Source: Actinomycetales bacterium JB111
GTDB lineage: Bacteria; Actinomycetota; Actinomycetes; Actinomycetales; Actinomycetaceae
Assembly: GCA_900163555.1 (NCBI GenBank)
Contig: FUHX01000052.1
Coordinates: 17,921 to 81,920 of the forward strand
Reading direction: 5' to 3'
DNA: 64,000 nt
Both the position numbers and the translations under genes were made by a program. Positions 16,778 to 25,624 of this stretch are shown here, one piece after another (position 1 is the stretch's first letter; each line of letters opens with the position of its first letter). The notes under the pieces were generated by a model that made no database searches, was not told the origin of the DNA, and saw only the letters and a program-made list of their open reading frames with translations.

Positions 16778-17703
16778 GTCGGCGGGGCGCGCTGCGGGTC
16801 GCCACCGTCAACCTTCAGCACGCCACGCCCGCGGGCGGCGGGAGCGCGAGCGCGCGCTCGCTCGCGGAGGCGGGTGAGGCGCTGCGCGCCCTCGACCTCG
16901 ACGTCGTCGCGCTCCAGGAGGCCGACACCGGCCAGCGCCGCTCCGGCTACGTCCACCAGACCCGGCTGCTCGCCCGCATCCTCGGCGCGACCTGGTGGCG
17001 CTTCGTTCCCGCCGAGGTCGGGCCGCGCGGCGCGGCGTTCGGGGTCCCGCTCGCCGGCCTGCTGGGCCGGGCGGCGCCGCGGCTCGCCGAGGCCGCGGCG
17101 AGCCTGCCGTGGGACCCGGCGTACGGCGTCGGGCTGATCTCGCGACTGCCCGTGGTGCGGACGGCGTCCGTCTCCCACCCGGGACGCATCCGCGTGCTGC
17201 CCGTCGGCCATCGGCTGGCGAGCGGGCCGGTGAGACGCGTGGGGCGCTGGGTCGTCCGTCGCGACGAGGCCCGCGCGGCCGTCCTCGCCACCGTGGCCGC
17301 CCCGTTCGGGCGGGTGGCGATCGGCGCCACCCACGCCGCCACGGACCCGCGTGCCGCGGCCGTGCAGATCGGGCGGCTGGCCGAGCGGCTCGCCGACCTC
17401 GCGGGGCCCGACGGCGCGCGACTGCTGCTCGGTGACCTCAACCTCCCGCCGTCCGCGGTGCAGGCGGCCGTCGACCGGGTCGGCGGACGCGCGCTCGCGC
17501 CCCTCGCCGTCGGCGCGACCTTTCCGGCGCCCGCCCCCCGCTCCCAGATCGACCACGTCCTCGGCTCGGCCGGCCTCGCCGGGACCGGCGAGACCGTCCG
17601 CCTGCCGATCTCCGACCACCTGGCGCTCGTCGCGACGATCGACGAGATCGCCCCAGACGACGACGACGACCGGGCCGGCTACGCGGGACCGGTGCGGCCG
17701 TGA
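16774..17703 (+). CDS. Endonuclease/exonuclease/phosphatase family protein
   Basis: 309 residues, the DNase I-like metal-dependent fold. Visible core motifs in order: [11 protein letters not shown] (N-terminal Asn), [10 protein letters not shown] (metal-binding Glu), [22 protein letters not shown] (Asp/Asn), SQIDHVLGS and [10 protein letters not shown] (catalytic His). The family includes phosphodiesterases acting on DNA, phospholipids and phosphoinositides, so the substrate cannot be chosen. The start GTG overlaps the msrB stop, and its own stop overlaps the following AEC transporter. No secretion signal is seen. Confidence 0.85.
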   Translation: MSRRGALRVATVNLQHATPAGGGSASARSLAEAGEALRALDLDVVALQEADTGQRRSGYVHQTRLLARILGATWWRFVPAEVGPRGAAFGVPLAGLLGRAAPRLAEAAASLPWDPAYGVGLISRLPVVRTASVSHPGRIRVLPVGHRLASGPVRRVGRWVVRRDEARAAVLATVAAPFGRVAIGATHAATDPRAAAVQIGRLAERLADLAGPDGARLLLGDLNLPPSAVQAAVDRVGGRALAPLAVGATFPAPAPRSQIDHVLGSAGLAGTGETVRLPISDHLALVATIDEIAPDDDDDRAGYAGPVRP

Positions 17704-18626
17704 GCGGGGTGCTGGACGTCCTCACCGGGTTCGTGGGGCTGGGGCTCGTGGTTGTCGTCGGGTACGTCCTCGCGCGGTTCGAGGTGGTCGGGCCGGGAGC
17801 CGCGCACACCCTCACCCGGATCGTGTTCTACGCGGGCGTGCCGATGCTCATGGTGACGACCCTCGAGGAGGCGGACCTCGGGAGCGTCTTCTCCGCGGCG
17901 GCCGTCGTCACGATCGGCACCGCGGCGACCATCGCGGTCGCGTTCGGCCTGCTGGCGCGACTCTCCGGCCGCACGGACGGCTCGGGCGCCGTCATCGGAG
18001 CCCTGAGCGCGAGCTACGTGAACGCCGGCAACCTCGGGCTGCCGATCCTCGTGCTCGTGGCCGGCACGGCCGCGCCGGTGGTGCCCGCGCTCATGCTCCA
18101 GCTGCTCGTCATGGTGCCCGTCAGCTTCGCGCTGCTCGACCGCACGACCGGCCGCAGCGGCCCCGGGATCCGGGCGATCCTCTCGCCCATCACGTCCCCT
18201 CCCGTGCTCGGCGTCGTCGCCGGCCTCGTCCTCGCCCTGACCGGGGCGCGGCTCCCGGAGCCGGTCGCGATGCCGGTCGGCATGCTGGCGGACATGACGG
18301 TTCCCGCGCTGCTCATCGCGTTCGGGCTGTCGATCCGCGGCGGCACCGAGCCGGGCGACCGGGCCCCGACGTCGATCGTCTGGTCCGCGGTCGTCGTCAA
18401 GACCGTGGTTGCCCCGGCGCTCGCCCTCGGGCTCGGGGAGCTGTTCGGGCTGCGCGGCGACCTGCTCCTCGGGGTCGTGGCGGTCGCGGCTCTGCCGACG
18501 GCGCAGAACGTGTTCGTCTACGCCATGCGTTACCAGGTCCACGTGGACCTGGCGCGGCGCGCGGTCCTGTACTCCTCCGCGCTGTGCGTGCCGGTCATCG
18601 TGCTGGCCGCGGGCGTCATCCGATGA
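17700..18626 (+). CDS. AEC family (auxin efflux carrier-like) transporter
   Basis: 308 residues with about ten membrane helices in two inverted halves, as in the bile/arsenite/auxin carrier superfamily. SASYVNAGNLGLPILVLVAG (helix 4 region) and VAALPTAQNVFVYAMRYQ near the C-terminus are the family's broken-helix motifs. Bacterial members move organic acids such as malate or malonate; the substrate here is unknown. It overlaps both neighbours by 4 nt, forming a chain msrB, phosphodiesterase, AEC, EamA. Confidence 0.82.
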   Translation: MSGVLDVLTGFVGLGLVVVVGYVLARFEVVGPGAAHTLTRIVFYAGVPMLMVTTLEEADLGSVFSAAAVVTIGTAATIAVAFGLLARLSGRTDGSGAVIGALSASYVNAGNLGLPILVLVAGTAAPVVPALMLQLLVMVPVSFALLDRTTGRSGPGIRAILSPITSPPVLGVVAGLVLALTGARLPEPVAMPVGMLADMTVPALLIAFGLSIRGGTEPGDRAPTSIVWSAVVVKTVVAPALALGLGELFGLRGDLLLGVVAVAALPTAQNVFVYAMRYQVHVDLARRAVLYSSALCVPVIVLAAGVIR

Positions 18627-19654
18627 GCCCCGGGGCCGCGGCCCCGGGGGCGCACGGGTGGCTGGACCGCGTGCCGCCGCCGGCCTTCTTCGTGGCCTCC
18701 GGGTTCAGCCAGTACCTCGGGGCGGCGATCGCGATCGGGCTGTTCGTCACCGCGCCGTCGTTCGCGGTGGCGTGGGCGAGGATCGCGGTCGCTGCGCTCG
18801 TCCTCCTGGCCTGGCGCAGGCCGTGGCGGCTGTGGATGCGCGGGAGGACCGAGGGGCGAAAGTCTGACGGGGGCAGGGCCGAGAGGCGAACGACCGAGGG
18901 GCGAACGACCGAGGGGCGTACGCCCGACGGGGGCAGGAACGCCGGGCGCGGAGCTTCCGGGCGCGGGCTCAGCGGCCGGTCGGTCTGGCTCGTCGTCCTG
19001 TTCGGGCTCGCGCTCGGCGGCCTGAACATCGCCTTCTACCTGGCGATCGCCCGCATCCACCTGGGCACCGCGGTCTCGCTGGAGTACCTCGGTCCGGTCC
19101 TCGTGGCCGCCGTCGGCGGCCGCGGCTGGGCCGGTCGCGTCGCGGTCGGGCTGGCACTCACGGGCGTGGGGGCGATCGGCGGCCTCGGCCTCGACCTGTC
19201 CGCCCCCGGCACGATCGCGGGCGCCGCCTTCGCGATCGGCGCCGGCGCGTTCTGGGCGGCCTACGTGGTGCTCGGTCGGCGCGTCGCGACCAGCCTCGCC
19301 GGCATGGACGCGCTCGCCCTGGCGATGACCGTGGCCGCGCTCGCCTACGCGCCCGTCGCGCTGCCGGCTGCGCTGCCCCTGTTCGGTTGGGACACGCTCG
19401 CGGCCGTGATCGGGGTGGCGGTGCTGTCCTCGGCGGTGCCATACGCGGTGGACCAGCTCGCCTTCGCCCGGATCCCGGCGGCGACCTTCGCGCTGCTCAC
19501 CGCCCTGCTGCCGGCCACCTCGCTCGCGGTCGGCCTCGTGGTGCTCTTCCAGGTGCCGTCGCTCGCTGAGGTCCTCGGCCTCGTCCTCGTGTCGATCGCC
19601 GTGTGGCTTGCGAGCACGCCTCGCTTCACGCCGCCGCGCCGCCCGGCCGACTGA
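18623..19654 (+). CDS. EamA/RhtA-type drug/metabolite transporter with repeat-expanded loop
   Basis: 343 residues, ten predicted membrane helices in two EamA halves (RhtA-like amino-acid/metabolite efflux). GTAVSLEYLGPVLVAAVGGR and the second-half LSSAVPYAVDQLAFARIPAA match RhtA-type exporters. Between helix 2 and helix 3 (about residues 75-112) is an extra Arg/Gly/Thr loop encoded by short imperfect DNA repeats (units such as CGACCGAGGGGCGAA), absent from most relatives. It overlaps the AEC gene stop (ATGA). Substrate unknown. Confidence 0.83.
   Translation: MSPGAAAPGAHGWLDRVPPPAFFVASGFSQYLGAAIAIGLFVTAPSFAVAWARIAVAALVLLAWRRPWRLWMRGRTEGRKSDGGRAERRTTEGRTTEGRTPDGGRNAGRGASGRGLSGRSVWLVVLFGLALGGLNIAFYLAIARIHLGTAVSLEYLGPVLVAAVGGRGWAGRVAVGLALTGVGAIGGLGLDLSAPGTIAGAAFAIGAGAFWAAYVVLGRRVATSLAGMDALALAMTVAALAYAPVALPAALPLFGWDTLAAVIGVAVLSSAVPYAVDQLAFARIPAATFALLTALLPATSLAVGLVVLFQVPSLAEVLGLVLVSIAVWLASTPRFTPPRRPAD
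18846..18960 (+). repeat. Short imperfect tandem repeats inside the EamA gene
   Basis: Repeats of about 15 nt based on ACCGAGGGGCGAACG occur in frame at about 18848, 18892 and 18907, with two GACGGGGGCAGG blocks (around 18867 and 18927) between and after. They encode a basic, flexible cytoplasmic loop and look like a recent slippage expansion. Confidence 0.6.
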
Positions 19655-19725
19655 GACTGCCGCCCGCCGTGGCGACCCGCGGCGGACGGGACGGGCCGGG
19701 AGACGCGGGCGCCGACGTCGGGCGC

Positions 19726-19737
19726 TACGGTCGATCC
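19726..19737 (+). promoter_or_regulatory. Candidate leaderless -10 of the nitronate monooxygenase gene
   Basis: TACGGT (19726-19731) matches TAnnnT and ends 6 nt before the ATG at 19738; no ribosome binding site is visible. Confidence 0.45.
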
Positions 19738-20775
19738 ATGGTCGTTCCCGGTGAGCTCGACGTCCCGATCGTCGCCGCGCCCATGGCGGGCGGCCCGTCC
19801 ACCCCGGCGCTCGTCGCCGCCCTGGACCGCGCCGGCGGGCTGGGGTTCCTCGGCTCCGGCTACCTGACGGCCGAGGCGATGCGCGAGCAGATCGACGCCA
19901 ACCGGGCCGCCGGGGCGCGCCGGTTCGGCGTCAACCTCTTCGTCCCCGACCCGGCCGATCCCGACCTCGACGCCGCCGCCGAGTACCGCATGCTCCTCGG
20001 ACCCCTGGCCGCACGCCTCGGCATCGACGAGCTCCCCGCCGCGCGCGACGACTCCTTCTCCTACCTCGACAAGCTGGCGGACCTCGCCGCCCGCCCCGTC
20101 CCGGTCGTCTCCTTCACGTTCGGCCTGCCGGCCGTGGAGCACGTCCGCACTCTGCGCGAGGCCGGCAGCCGCGTGTGGGTCACGGTGTCCTCGCCCGACG
20201 ACGCCGTCGCGGCCGCGGAGGTGGGGGCCGACGTCGTGGTCGCCCAGGGGACGGAGGCCGGCGGGCACGTCTCGACGTTCACGGTCGCGGAGCCGGCCCC
20301 GGGGATCCCGCTGCTGGACCTGCTCGCCGACGTCCGACGTCGGGTGGACGTCCCTCTCGTCGCGGCGGGTGGGCTGACCACCGGCCCCGCCATCGCGGAC
20401 GCGCTCGGCCTGGCTGACGCGACCCAGCTCGGCACCGCCTTCCTCGACGCCGACGAGGCCGGGACGTCGGCCGTCCACCGCGCAGCCCTCAAGGACCCGC
20501 GCTTCACCGAGACGCGCGTGACCCGCGCGTTCACCGGGCGCCCGGCCCGCGGCCTCACCAACGCGTTCATCGAGGAGTACGACGACGTCGCCCCCGCCTC
20601 GTACCCGTCCCTCCACGTGCTGACCGGCCCCGTGCGCGCGGCGAGCGCGGCGCGGGGGAACGGCGAGGGGGCCGCGCTGTGGGCGGGGGTGCGCTGGCGT
20701 GAGGCGCCGAGCGGCTCGGCCGAGCGCATCGTCGCCGGGCTGGCGGCGGAGGCAAGGAAGGCCGACGGGCGCTGA
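19738..20775 (+). CDS. Nitronate monooxygenase-like flavoprotein
   Basis: 345 residues, FMN-dependent TIM barrel of the 2-nitropropane dioxygenase/NMO group. Motifs: VAAPMAGGPSTPALVAAL near the start, FGVNLFVPDP, VVAQGTEAGGHVSTF with the active-site histidine near residue 180, VAAGGLTTGPAIADAL, and GTAFLDADEA. Members oxidise nitronates such as propionate-3-nitronate, detoxifying them; related proteins act as enoyl-ACP reductases. The ATG at 19738 has TACGGT 6 nt upstream. Two copies of hairpin element B follow the gene. Confidence 0.85.
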   Translation: MVVPGELDVPIVAAPMAGGPSTPALVAALDRAGGLGFLGSGYLTAEAMREQIDANRAAGARRFGVNLFVPDPADPDLDAAAEYRMLLGPLAARLGIDELPAARDDSFSYLDKLADLAARPVPVVSFTFGLPAVEHVRTLREAGSRVWVTVSSPDDAVAAAEVGADVVVAQGTEAGGHVSTFTVAEPAPGIPLLDLLADVRRRVDVPLVAAGGLTTGPAIADALGLADATQLGTAFLDADEAGTSAVHRAALKDPRFTETRVTRAFTGRPARGLTNAFIEEYDDVAPASYPSLHVLTGPVRAASAARGNGEGAALWAGVRWREAPSGSAERIVAGLAAEARKADGR

Positions 20776-20833
20776 GCGGGGCGGCAGGCCGAACGGGAGG
20801 TCGGCCGGTAGGACGCCGGCCGCGTCCGACTCA

Positions 20834-20893
20834 ACTGGTGGGACCCGATCGGCGGGTTCTTTGCGGTGAGAGCGCCGATTGTGTCCCACCAGT
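20834..20893. repeat. Hairpin element B, copy 2
   Basis: ACTGGTGGGAC (20834-20844) and GTCCCACCAGT (20883-20893), 11 bp perfect, separated by 38 nt exactly as in copy 1. An inner stem ATCGGCG/CGCCGAT is present. It lies between the convergent nitronate monooxygenase and deaminase genes. Confidence 0.78.
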
Positions 20894-20916
20894 CGGTGTG
20901 CAGGTGGTTCTGGTCA

Positions 20917-20976
20917 ACTGGTGAGGCCTATTCGCCGGGTTTCTGGCGGGGAGGGCGCCGGTTGCGTCCCACCAGT
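20917..20976. repeat. Hairpin element B, copy 3 (left arm decayed)
   Basis: Right arm GTCCCACCAGT (20966-20976) is intact; the left arm reads ACTGGTGAGGC (20917-20927). The 38-nt spacing is kept and the interior resembles copy 2. It starts 83 nt after copy 2, so the two form a tandem pair. Confidence 0.65.
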
Positions 20977-21031
20977 CGGGGGCTCGGCGCGTGGGGGAGG
21001 CATTGGGCCGGCCCGACGCGACATGTCCCCG

Positions 21032-21514
21032 TCAGCCGCGCGCCGCGCGCGCCTCGTGCAGGGCGCGGACGCGCTCGGCGTACTCCTCGAACGGCCCGTC
21101 GGTGGGGACCGACGGCGCGACCTCGGCGATCCCGAGCGGGGCGATCGGCGAGGCCGGTGCGCCCATGGCGGCGCGCCAGGCCGACAGCTGCGAGGTCGAC
21201 GTGGCGAACACGATGCGGCCGAGCCCCACCCAGGCATGGGCCGCGGAGCACATCGCGCAGTGCTCGCCGGACGTGTAGACGGTGGCGGCCGCGCGCTCGG
21301 CCGGGGCGAGGTGCTCGACCGCCCACCGGGCGATCGCGAGCTCGGGGTGCTGAGTCTGGTCCCCGCCGGAGACGTGGTTGTGGTCCTCGAACAGGCGCTC
21401 GCCGTCGGCGGAGACGAGGACCGACCCGAAGGGTTCGTCGCCCGCGGCGACGGCGTCGGCGGCGAGCTCGACGGCGCGATCGAGGTGGCCACGGCCGGTG
21501 TCGGTGAGGTTCAT
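21032..21514 (-). CDS. Nucleoside/base deaminase (CDA superfamily)
   Basis: 160 residues. Zinc and catalytic residues of the cytidine deaminase fold: TQHPELAIARW (H-x-E near residue 56) and GEHCAMCSAAHAWVG (C-x2-C near 85). The subgroup acts on free bases or nucleosides such as guanine or cytosine; it is not a clear TadA, which normally reads HAE and PCxMC. The ATG at 21514 gives a start typical of the family. It is convergent with the nitronate monooxygenase across the tandem B hairpins and divergent from the MFS gene. Confidence 0.83.
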   Translation of the reverse strand: MNLTDTGRGHLDRAVELAADAVAAGDEPFGSVLVSADGERLFEDHNHVSGGDQTQHPELAIARWAVEHLAPAERAAATVYTSGEHCAMCSAAHAWVGLGRIVFATSTSQLSAWRAAMGAPASPIAPLGIAEVAPSVPTDGPFEEYAERVRALHEARAARG

Positions 21515-21748
21515 GGCCCCATCCTGGCCCACCCGGATCCGCTGGCGGCACCCATGGCGGCCGGCGGTCGGTCCCGGGCTGCGCGACGGCCCGGACCGTG
21601 AGGGTTTTCGCCGACCCAACGGGAATAGCGATGGTCCCCGCGGAGAACCGCGCGATACCGGGCAGCCGTGCGCATCGTCCGGGGCTGGTGTCGGGTCCCA
21701 CAGGGGCCAGGACTTCCGCGTTGGGCCGCCGGTGGGTTGGCTGGAGAC

Positions 21749-23092
21749 GTGAATGCTCTCGAACAGGACTCCCGCTCCCGAATCGCGCTCGCGATCTTCG
21801 CCCTCGCGATCGGGAGCTTCGCGATCGGCACCACCGAGTTCGTGACGATGGGCGTGCTGCCGGAGATCAGCCAGGGGCTCGGCGTCGACGAACCGACCGC
21901 TGCCCACGGCATCACCTCCTACGCGCTCGGCGTGGTGGTGGGCGTCCCGGTGCTGACGATCCTTGGCGCCCGCCTGCCCCGCAAGGCGTTCCTCATCGGC
22001 CTCATGGCCGCGTACAGCCTGTTCAACCTGCTCACGGCCTTCGTCGACTCGTACGAGGTGTTCGTCCTCGTCCGGTTCCTCGACGGTTTCCCGCACGGCG
22101 CCTACTTCGGCCTCGCCTCCCTCGCCGCCGCCAACATGGTGCCGCCGATCCGCCGAGGCCGCGCCGTCGCCTCGGTGATCATGGGCCTGTCTGTCGCCAA
22201 CATCATCGGCGTTCCCTCGGCCTCCTGGCTCGGCCAGCACCTCGGATGGCGGGCGTCGTACGTCGCGTGCGCGTTGCTGGCCGCGGCCGCCGCCGCCATG
22301 GTGGCGGTCTTCCTCAAGCGGCAGCCGGCCACGCACGAGGGGCGGGGCACCGGCGCCGCGAAGCGGTTCTTCTCCAGCGCGCAGGTGTGGATCACCCTCG
22401 CGGCGGGGTCCGTCGGGTTCGGCGGCATGTTCGCGATCTACTCGTACGTCGCCACCACCGTCACGTCGATCTCCGGGCTCAGCTCGTCCGTGGTGCCGAT
22501 CTTCCTCCTCGCCTTCGGCCTCGGCATGACGCTCGGGACCTGGATCGGTGGCGAGCTCGCCGCCTGGTCCGTCTACAAGTCGCTGCTGTTCGCCTCCATG
22601 GGCACCGTCTGCGTGATGTTCCTGTTCTGGGTGTCCTCGCCGTACGGCTGGTTCGCGATCGTCGGCCTGTTCGGTGTCTCGACCGTCTCGTCGATCACGG
22701 TCACGAACCTGCAGCTGCGCCTCATGGACGTCGCCGGCGACGCATCCACGCTCGGCGCCGCCATGTCCCACGCCGTGCTCAACATCGGCAACGCGGTCGG
22801 TGCCGCCGCCGGTGGTGCCGTCATCGCGGCCGGCTACAGCTACCGCGCGCCGGCGCTGGTCGCGGTGGGGCTGGCCTTCATCGGCCTGCTCATCATCTCG
22901 GCCTCGGGCCTGCTCGAGCGGAAGACCGGCAACCGCGGGTCCGCGGCGGTCGCCGCCGACGAGGCGCGCGCCGCCCGCGCGGCCGAGGCCGAGGCCAAGT
23001 CCGACGGCGCGGTTGCCCCGGCGGCCGACGACGCCGCCGCGGTCGGCGACGTCGAGGCCTCCGACACGTCCGCGGGCGCCCACATCCGCTGA
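21749..23092 (+). CDS. MFS transporter, AraJ/NepI-type efflux
   Basis: 447 residues with 12 predicted membrane helices. GSFAIGTTEFVTMGVLPEIS in helix 1 and RFLDGFPHGAYFGLASLAAA in helix 4 are typical of the AraJ/YdhP/NepI drug-H+ antiporter (DHA1) branch, which exports sugars, purine ribonucleosides or drugs. The last ~50 residues are an Ala/Glu-rich soluble tail. The GTG at 21749 has GGAG 5 nt upstream. Its neighbour on the other side is a nucleoside/base deaminase, so purine-related export is possible but not shown. Confidence 0.85.
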   Translation: MNALEQDSRSRIALAIFALAIGSFAIGTTEFVTMGVLPEISQGLGVDEPTAAHGITSYALGVVVGVPVLTILGARLPRKAFLIGLMAAYSLFNLLTAFVDSYEVFVLVRFLDGFPHGAYFGLASLAAANMVPPIRRGRAVASVIMGLSVANIIGVPSASWLGQHLGWRASYVACALLAAAAAAMVAVFLKRQPATHEGRGTGAAKRFFSSAQVWITLAAGSVGFGGMFAIYSYVATTVTSISGLSSSVVPIFLLAFGLGMTLGTWIGGELAAWSVYKSLLFASMGTVCVMFLFWVSSPYGWFAIVGLFGVSTVSSITVTNLQLRLMDVAGDASTLGAAMSHAVLNIGNAVGAAAGGAVIAAGYSYRAPALVAVGLAFIGLLIISASGLLERKTGNRGSAAVAADEARAARAAEAEAKSDGAVAPAADDAAAVGDVEASDTSAGAHIR

Positions 23093-23112
23093 CCGGCCAC
23101 ACCCACCCACGT

Positions 23113-23171
23113 CGAGACACCTCGAGATGAGGTGTTATGGCTCGTGTGACGCCTGACTTCGAGGTGTCTCG
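23113..23171. repeat. Hairpin element C, copy 1
   Basis: CGAGACACCTCGA (23113-23125) and TCGAGGTGTCTCG (23159-23171), 13 bp perfect, 33 nt apart; an inner 6-bp stem AGGTGT/ACGCCT (one G-U) is present. Follows the MFS gene by 20 nt. A second copy with the same geometry is at 62997-63055. Confidence 0.75.
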
Positions 23172-23286
23172 GCGAGTGTGTGGGCCCGGTACGCGCCGGG
23201 GTCTCGGTCCGTAGCCCTCGGTCCGTCGTCGGGGCGGGGCGTGGAATCGTAGGCGCCACGGACATCGACACGGGACGAGGAGTGGT

Positions 23287-24114
23287 GTGACTCGCATGGT
23301 CATGGAGCAGGTGGGCGAGGAGATCCTCCGGCTCGACGCGGTGGACTTCGTCCGGAGCGGCAAGCCGATCCTCTCCGACATCTCGATGACCGTGCGGGCC
23401 GGCGAGCACTGGGCGCTCATCGGCCCGAACGGCGCCGGGAAGAGCACGATCCTGTCCATGTGCGGCGCCGAGCGGCACCCGACGCGCGGCACCGTCCACG
23501 TGCTCGGGCGGCAGCTCGGCCGCGTCGACATCCGCACGCTCCGGGAGTCGATCGGGCACGTCAACCCGCGGCAGCCGATCCGTGCGGCGCTCGGGGTGCG
23601 CGAGGTCATCCTCACCGGCGCGACCGGCACCAACGACTACATGATCCGGTGGGAGCCGGACCCCGCGCTGGTCCGGCGGGCCGACGAGCTCATCGACATG
23701 CTCGGGCTCGAGGCGCTGCGGGACGCTGAGTGGCCGACCATGTCGCAGGGCGAGCGGGGGCGCACCCTCATCGCCCGCGCGCTGCTCACCGACCCGCCCC
23801 TGCTCCTGCTGGACGAGCCGTCGACGGGTCTGGACGTGGCCGCCCGGGAGCAGCTGCTCAGCACGATCGACGAGCTGCACCGCACGCACCCGACGCTCGC
23901 CACCGTCCTCGTCACGCACCACCTGGAGGAGCTGCCCGAGACGACGAGTCACGCCGTCCTCATCTCCCACGGCAGGATCCTCGCCGCCGGCTCCGTCGAC
24001 GACGTGCTCACCACAGAGCTCGTGACCGAGGCCTTCGAGTACCCGATCCGCATCGAGAAGTCGGACGGCCGGTTCTCCGCGCGCGCCGGTCGGGCGCGGC
24101 CGGTCGTCGGGTAA
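23287..24114 (+). CDS. Stand-alone ABC transporter ATPase
   Basis: 275 residues, one nucleotide-binding domain with all motifs: Walker A GPNGAGKST near residue 46, signature MSQGERGRT near 155, Walker B LLLLDEPSTGLD near 175 and the H-loop VTHHLEELPET. No permease gene is adjacent. MSQGER in place of LSGGQ and the VTHHLEELP H-loop fit the ModF/YlmA-like soluble ATPases, whose role is unclear. The first ATG-type alternatives (residues 4 and 6) are close to the GTG used here. Hairpin C separates it from the MFS gene. Confidence 0.82.
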   Translation: MTRMVMEQVGEEILRLDAVDFVRSGKPILSDISMTVRAGEHWALIGPNGAGKSTILSMCGAERHPTRGTVHVLGRQLGRVDIRTLRESIGHVNPRQPIRAALGVREVILTGATGTNDYMIRWEPDPALVRRADELIDMLGLEALRDAEWPTMSQGERGRTLIARALLTDPPLLLLDEPSTGLDVAAREQLLSTIDELHRTHPTLATVLVTHHLEELPETTSHAVLISHGRILAAGSVDDVLTTELVTEAFEYPIRIEKSDGRFSARAGRARPVVG

Positions 24115-24128
24115 CGCGGGCGGCCCGA

Positions 24129-25463
24129 TCAGGACGTGTGGCTGCTTCCGATCCCGGCGTGACCCGTCCGGCGCACCCCGCGCCACATGAGGACCCCAAG
24201 GCTGAGCACGAGCACGGTCAGCACGCCCGAGTGGGCGACCTTCGCGGCCACGCTCACGCCGAGCGGGACCGGGGAGGCGAACCCGAGCAGCGTGCGGCCC
24301 ATCAACGCGCCCCACGCGAACGCGGCCGCGTGGGCCGGTGACCACGTTGCCGACCGCGTCCATCGTCCGACCGCGAACGACACCACGCCGGCCAGCACCA
24401 CGATCCCGGCGACCGCCCACCACGTGAACGGAGCGAGGTCGACGAGCGCCATCCCGATCGCGCCGAGTGCGATCAGCAGGATCGGGCGGGGTGGCGTGAG
24501 GGCCCCGGTTCGCTCCGGCGAGAGAGCGTAGGGCGCGAGCGGAGAGGCCCCGACGGCTGCCGGCCCCGCGTCGGATACCCCGGCGTCGGTCGATCGGGCA
24601 GCGGACGCCCCGACGTCGGACGCCCCGACGTCGGACGCCCCGCCCGGCCGCCGGCCCACCCGGGTGAACGCCAGGGCGACGACGGCGAGCACCGCGAGGG
24701 CCGAGACCGCGAGGCGGACGGGCCCCGCCTCGACGTCGTTCGCGTCCCGCTCGCCGAGGTGGATGGCGACGGCGACGGTGAGGAATCCCGCGGACCACAG
24801 GACCAGGCCGATCGACCCGAGCCACGGCCGTCCGCGCAGGCTGCGCGCGGTTGAGGCGACGACCGTCTGGGGGACGAGCACGCTCATGACGACGTGGCCG
24901 AGCACCCACGTGACCAACGCGTAGGCGCTGAGATCGAGGCCGGGGATGCGCGTCGTCGACTGAAGGTCCGCCCAGAACTCGATGTCCGGGTTCGTCGGCG
25001 TCCACAGCGAGAGGTCGATGATCGCGGTCATCGACAGGCCGAAGGCCGCCGCGAGCAGCGCACGCCCCTGCCAGCGCAGCCCGGCGCGGAGCGCGACCTC
25101 CCGGATGAGGATCGCCGCCCCGCCGTACAGCGGCATGAAGAACACGACGGCGAACAGCGACTCGGCCAGGTTCCCGGTGATGTCCAGGTAGGCGACGAGG
25201 AACTCTGCGCAGATCGGGGCGAGGGCCGCGAGGGCCACGACGGCGCCCCAGCGCCTCAGGCGGGACGGGCCGGGCCCGGCCCCGGCCGGGTCGGCGGCCC
25301 CGTCGTCGGCGGCCGGGTGGGCGGGCAGGTTGTCGACGTCGGAGGTGGGCTCGGGAAGGGGACCGTCGACGTCGCGGGTGGAGCCGGGATCGGAACCCTC
25401 GATGTCGGGGGTGGGGGCGGGAGTGGGACCGTCGGCGTCGGACGGCCGTCCTCGTGCGCTCAT
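24129..25463 (-). CDS. Multi-spanning membrane protein with repeat-rich linkers, function unknown
   Basis: 444 residues. An acidic Pro/Asp/Ser N-terminal extension of about 75 residues precedes about nine or ten hydrophobic helices; a 35-residue Ala/Asp/Gly/Ser loop splits them near residues 270-305. ESLFAVVFFMPLYGGAAILI followed by REVALRAGL resembles the helix-turn start of uncharacterised actinobacterial membrane proteins with a CAAX-protease-like flavour, but I see no EExxxR motif and do not assign an activity. Both low-complexity parts are encoded by short DNA repeats. The ATG at 25463 is the best supported start but upstream starts are open. Confidence 0.6.
   Translation of the reverse strand: MSARGRPSDADGPTPAPTPDIEGSDPGSTRDVDGPLPEPTSDVDNLPAHPAADDGAADPAGAGPGPSRLRRWGAVVALAALAPICAEFLVAYLDITGNLAESLFAVVFFMPLYGGAAILIREVALRAGLRWQGRALLAAAFGLSMTAIIDLSLWTPTNPDIEFWADLQSTTRIPGLDLSAYALVTWVLGHVVMSVLVPQTVVASTARSLRGRPWLGSIGLVLWSAGFLTVAVAIHLGERDANDVEAGPVRLAVSALAVLAVVALAFTRVGRRPGGASDVGASDVGASAARSTDAGVSDAGPAAVGASPLAPYALSPERTGALTPPRPILLIALGAIGMALVDLAPFTWWAVAGIVVLAGVVSFAVGRWTRSATWSPAHAAAFAWGALMGRTLLGFASPVPLGVSVAAKVAHSGVLTVLVLSLGVLMWRGVRRTGHAGIGSSHTS
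24604..24642. repeat. 15-nt tandem repeats in the membrane-protein gene
   Basis: GACGCCCCGACGTCG occurs at 24604-24618 and 24619-24633, with a partial third unit to 24642. The unit is a multiple of three and encodes Ala/Ser/Asp/Val/Gly, so copy changes would keep the frame. Confidence 0.75.
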
Positions 25464-25612
25464 GGACCTACCGTTCCACGGGCCGCGAGGGGCCGCGCGG
25501 CGAGAACTCCCCGGCATGCCACGCGTGCCGCGGCGTCGCGGCTGGCCGTCGGTGCCCGCCTGCCGGGCGTTCTCTGGCTGACACGGCCTGACGTCGGCGG
25601 CCCGTCTTTTGG

Positions 25613-25624
25613 CACAGTGCACGT
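25613..25624 (+). promoter_or_regulatory. Candidate leaderless -10 of the second EamA gene
   Basis: CACAGT (25613-25618) ends 6 nt before GTG at 25625; a weaker hexamer match than others in the window. Confidence 0.3.

Noticed and set aside
20834..20976. Hairpin B pair as a transposon end or insertion sequence
   Set aside because: Elements are about 60 nt, encode nothing, and no clear duplicated target site is visible. They are kept as non-autonomous repeats or terminators.
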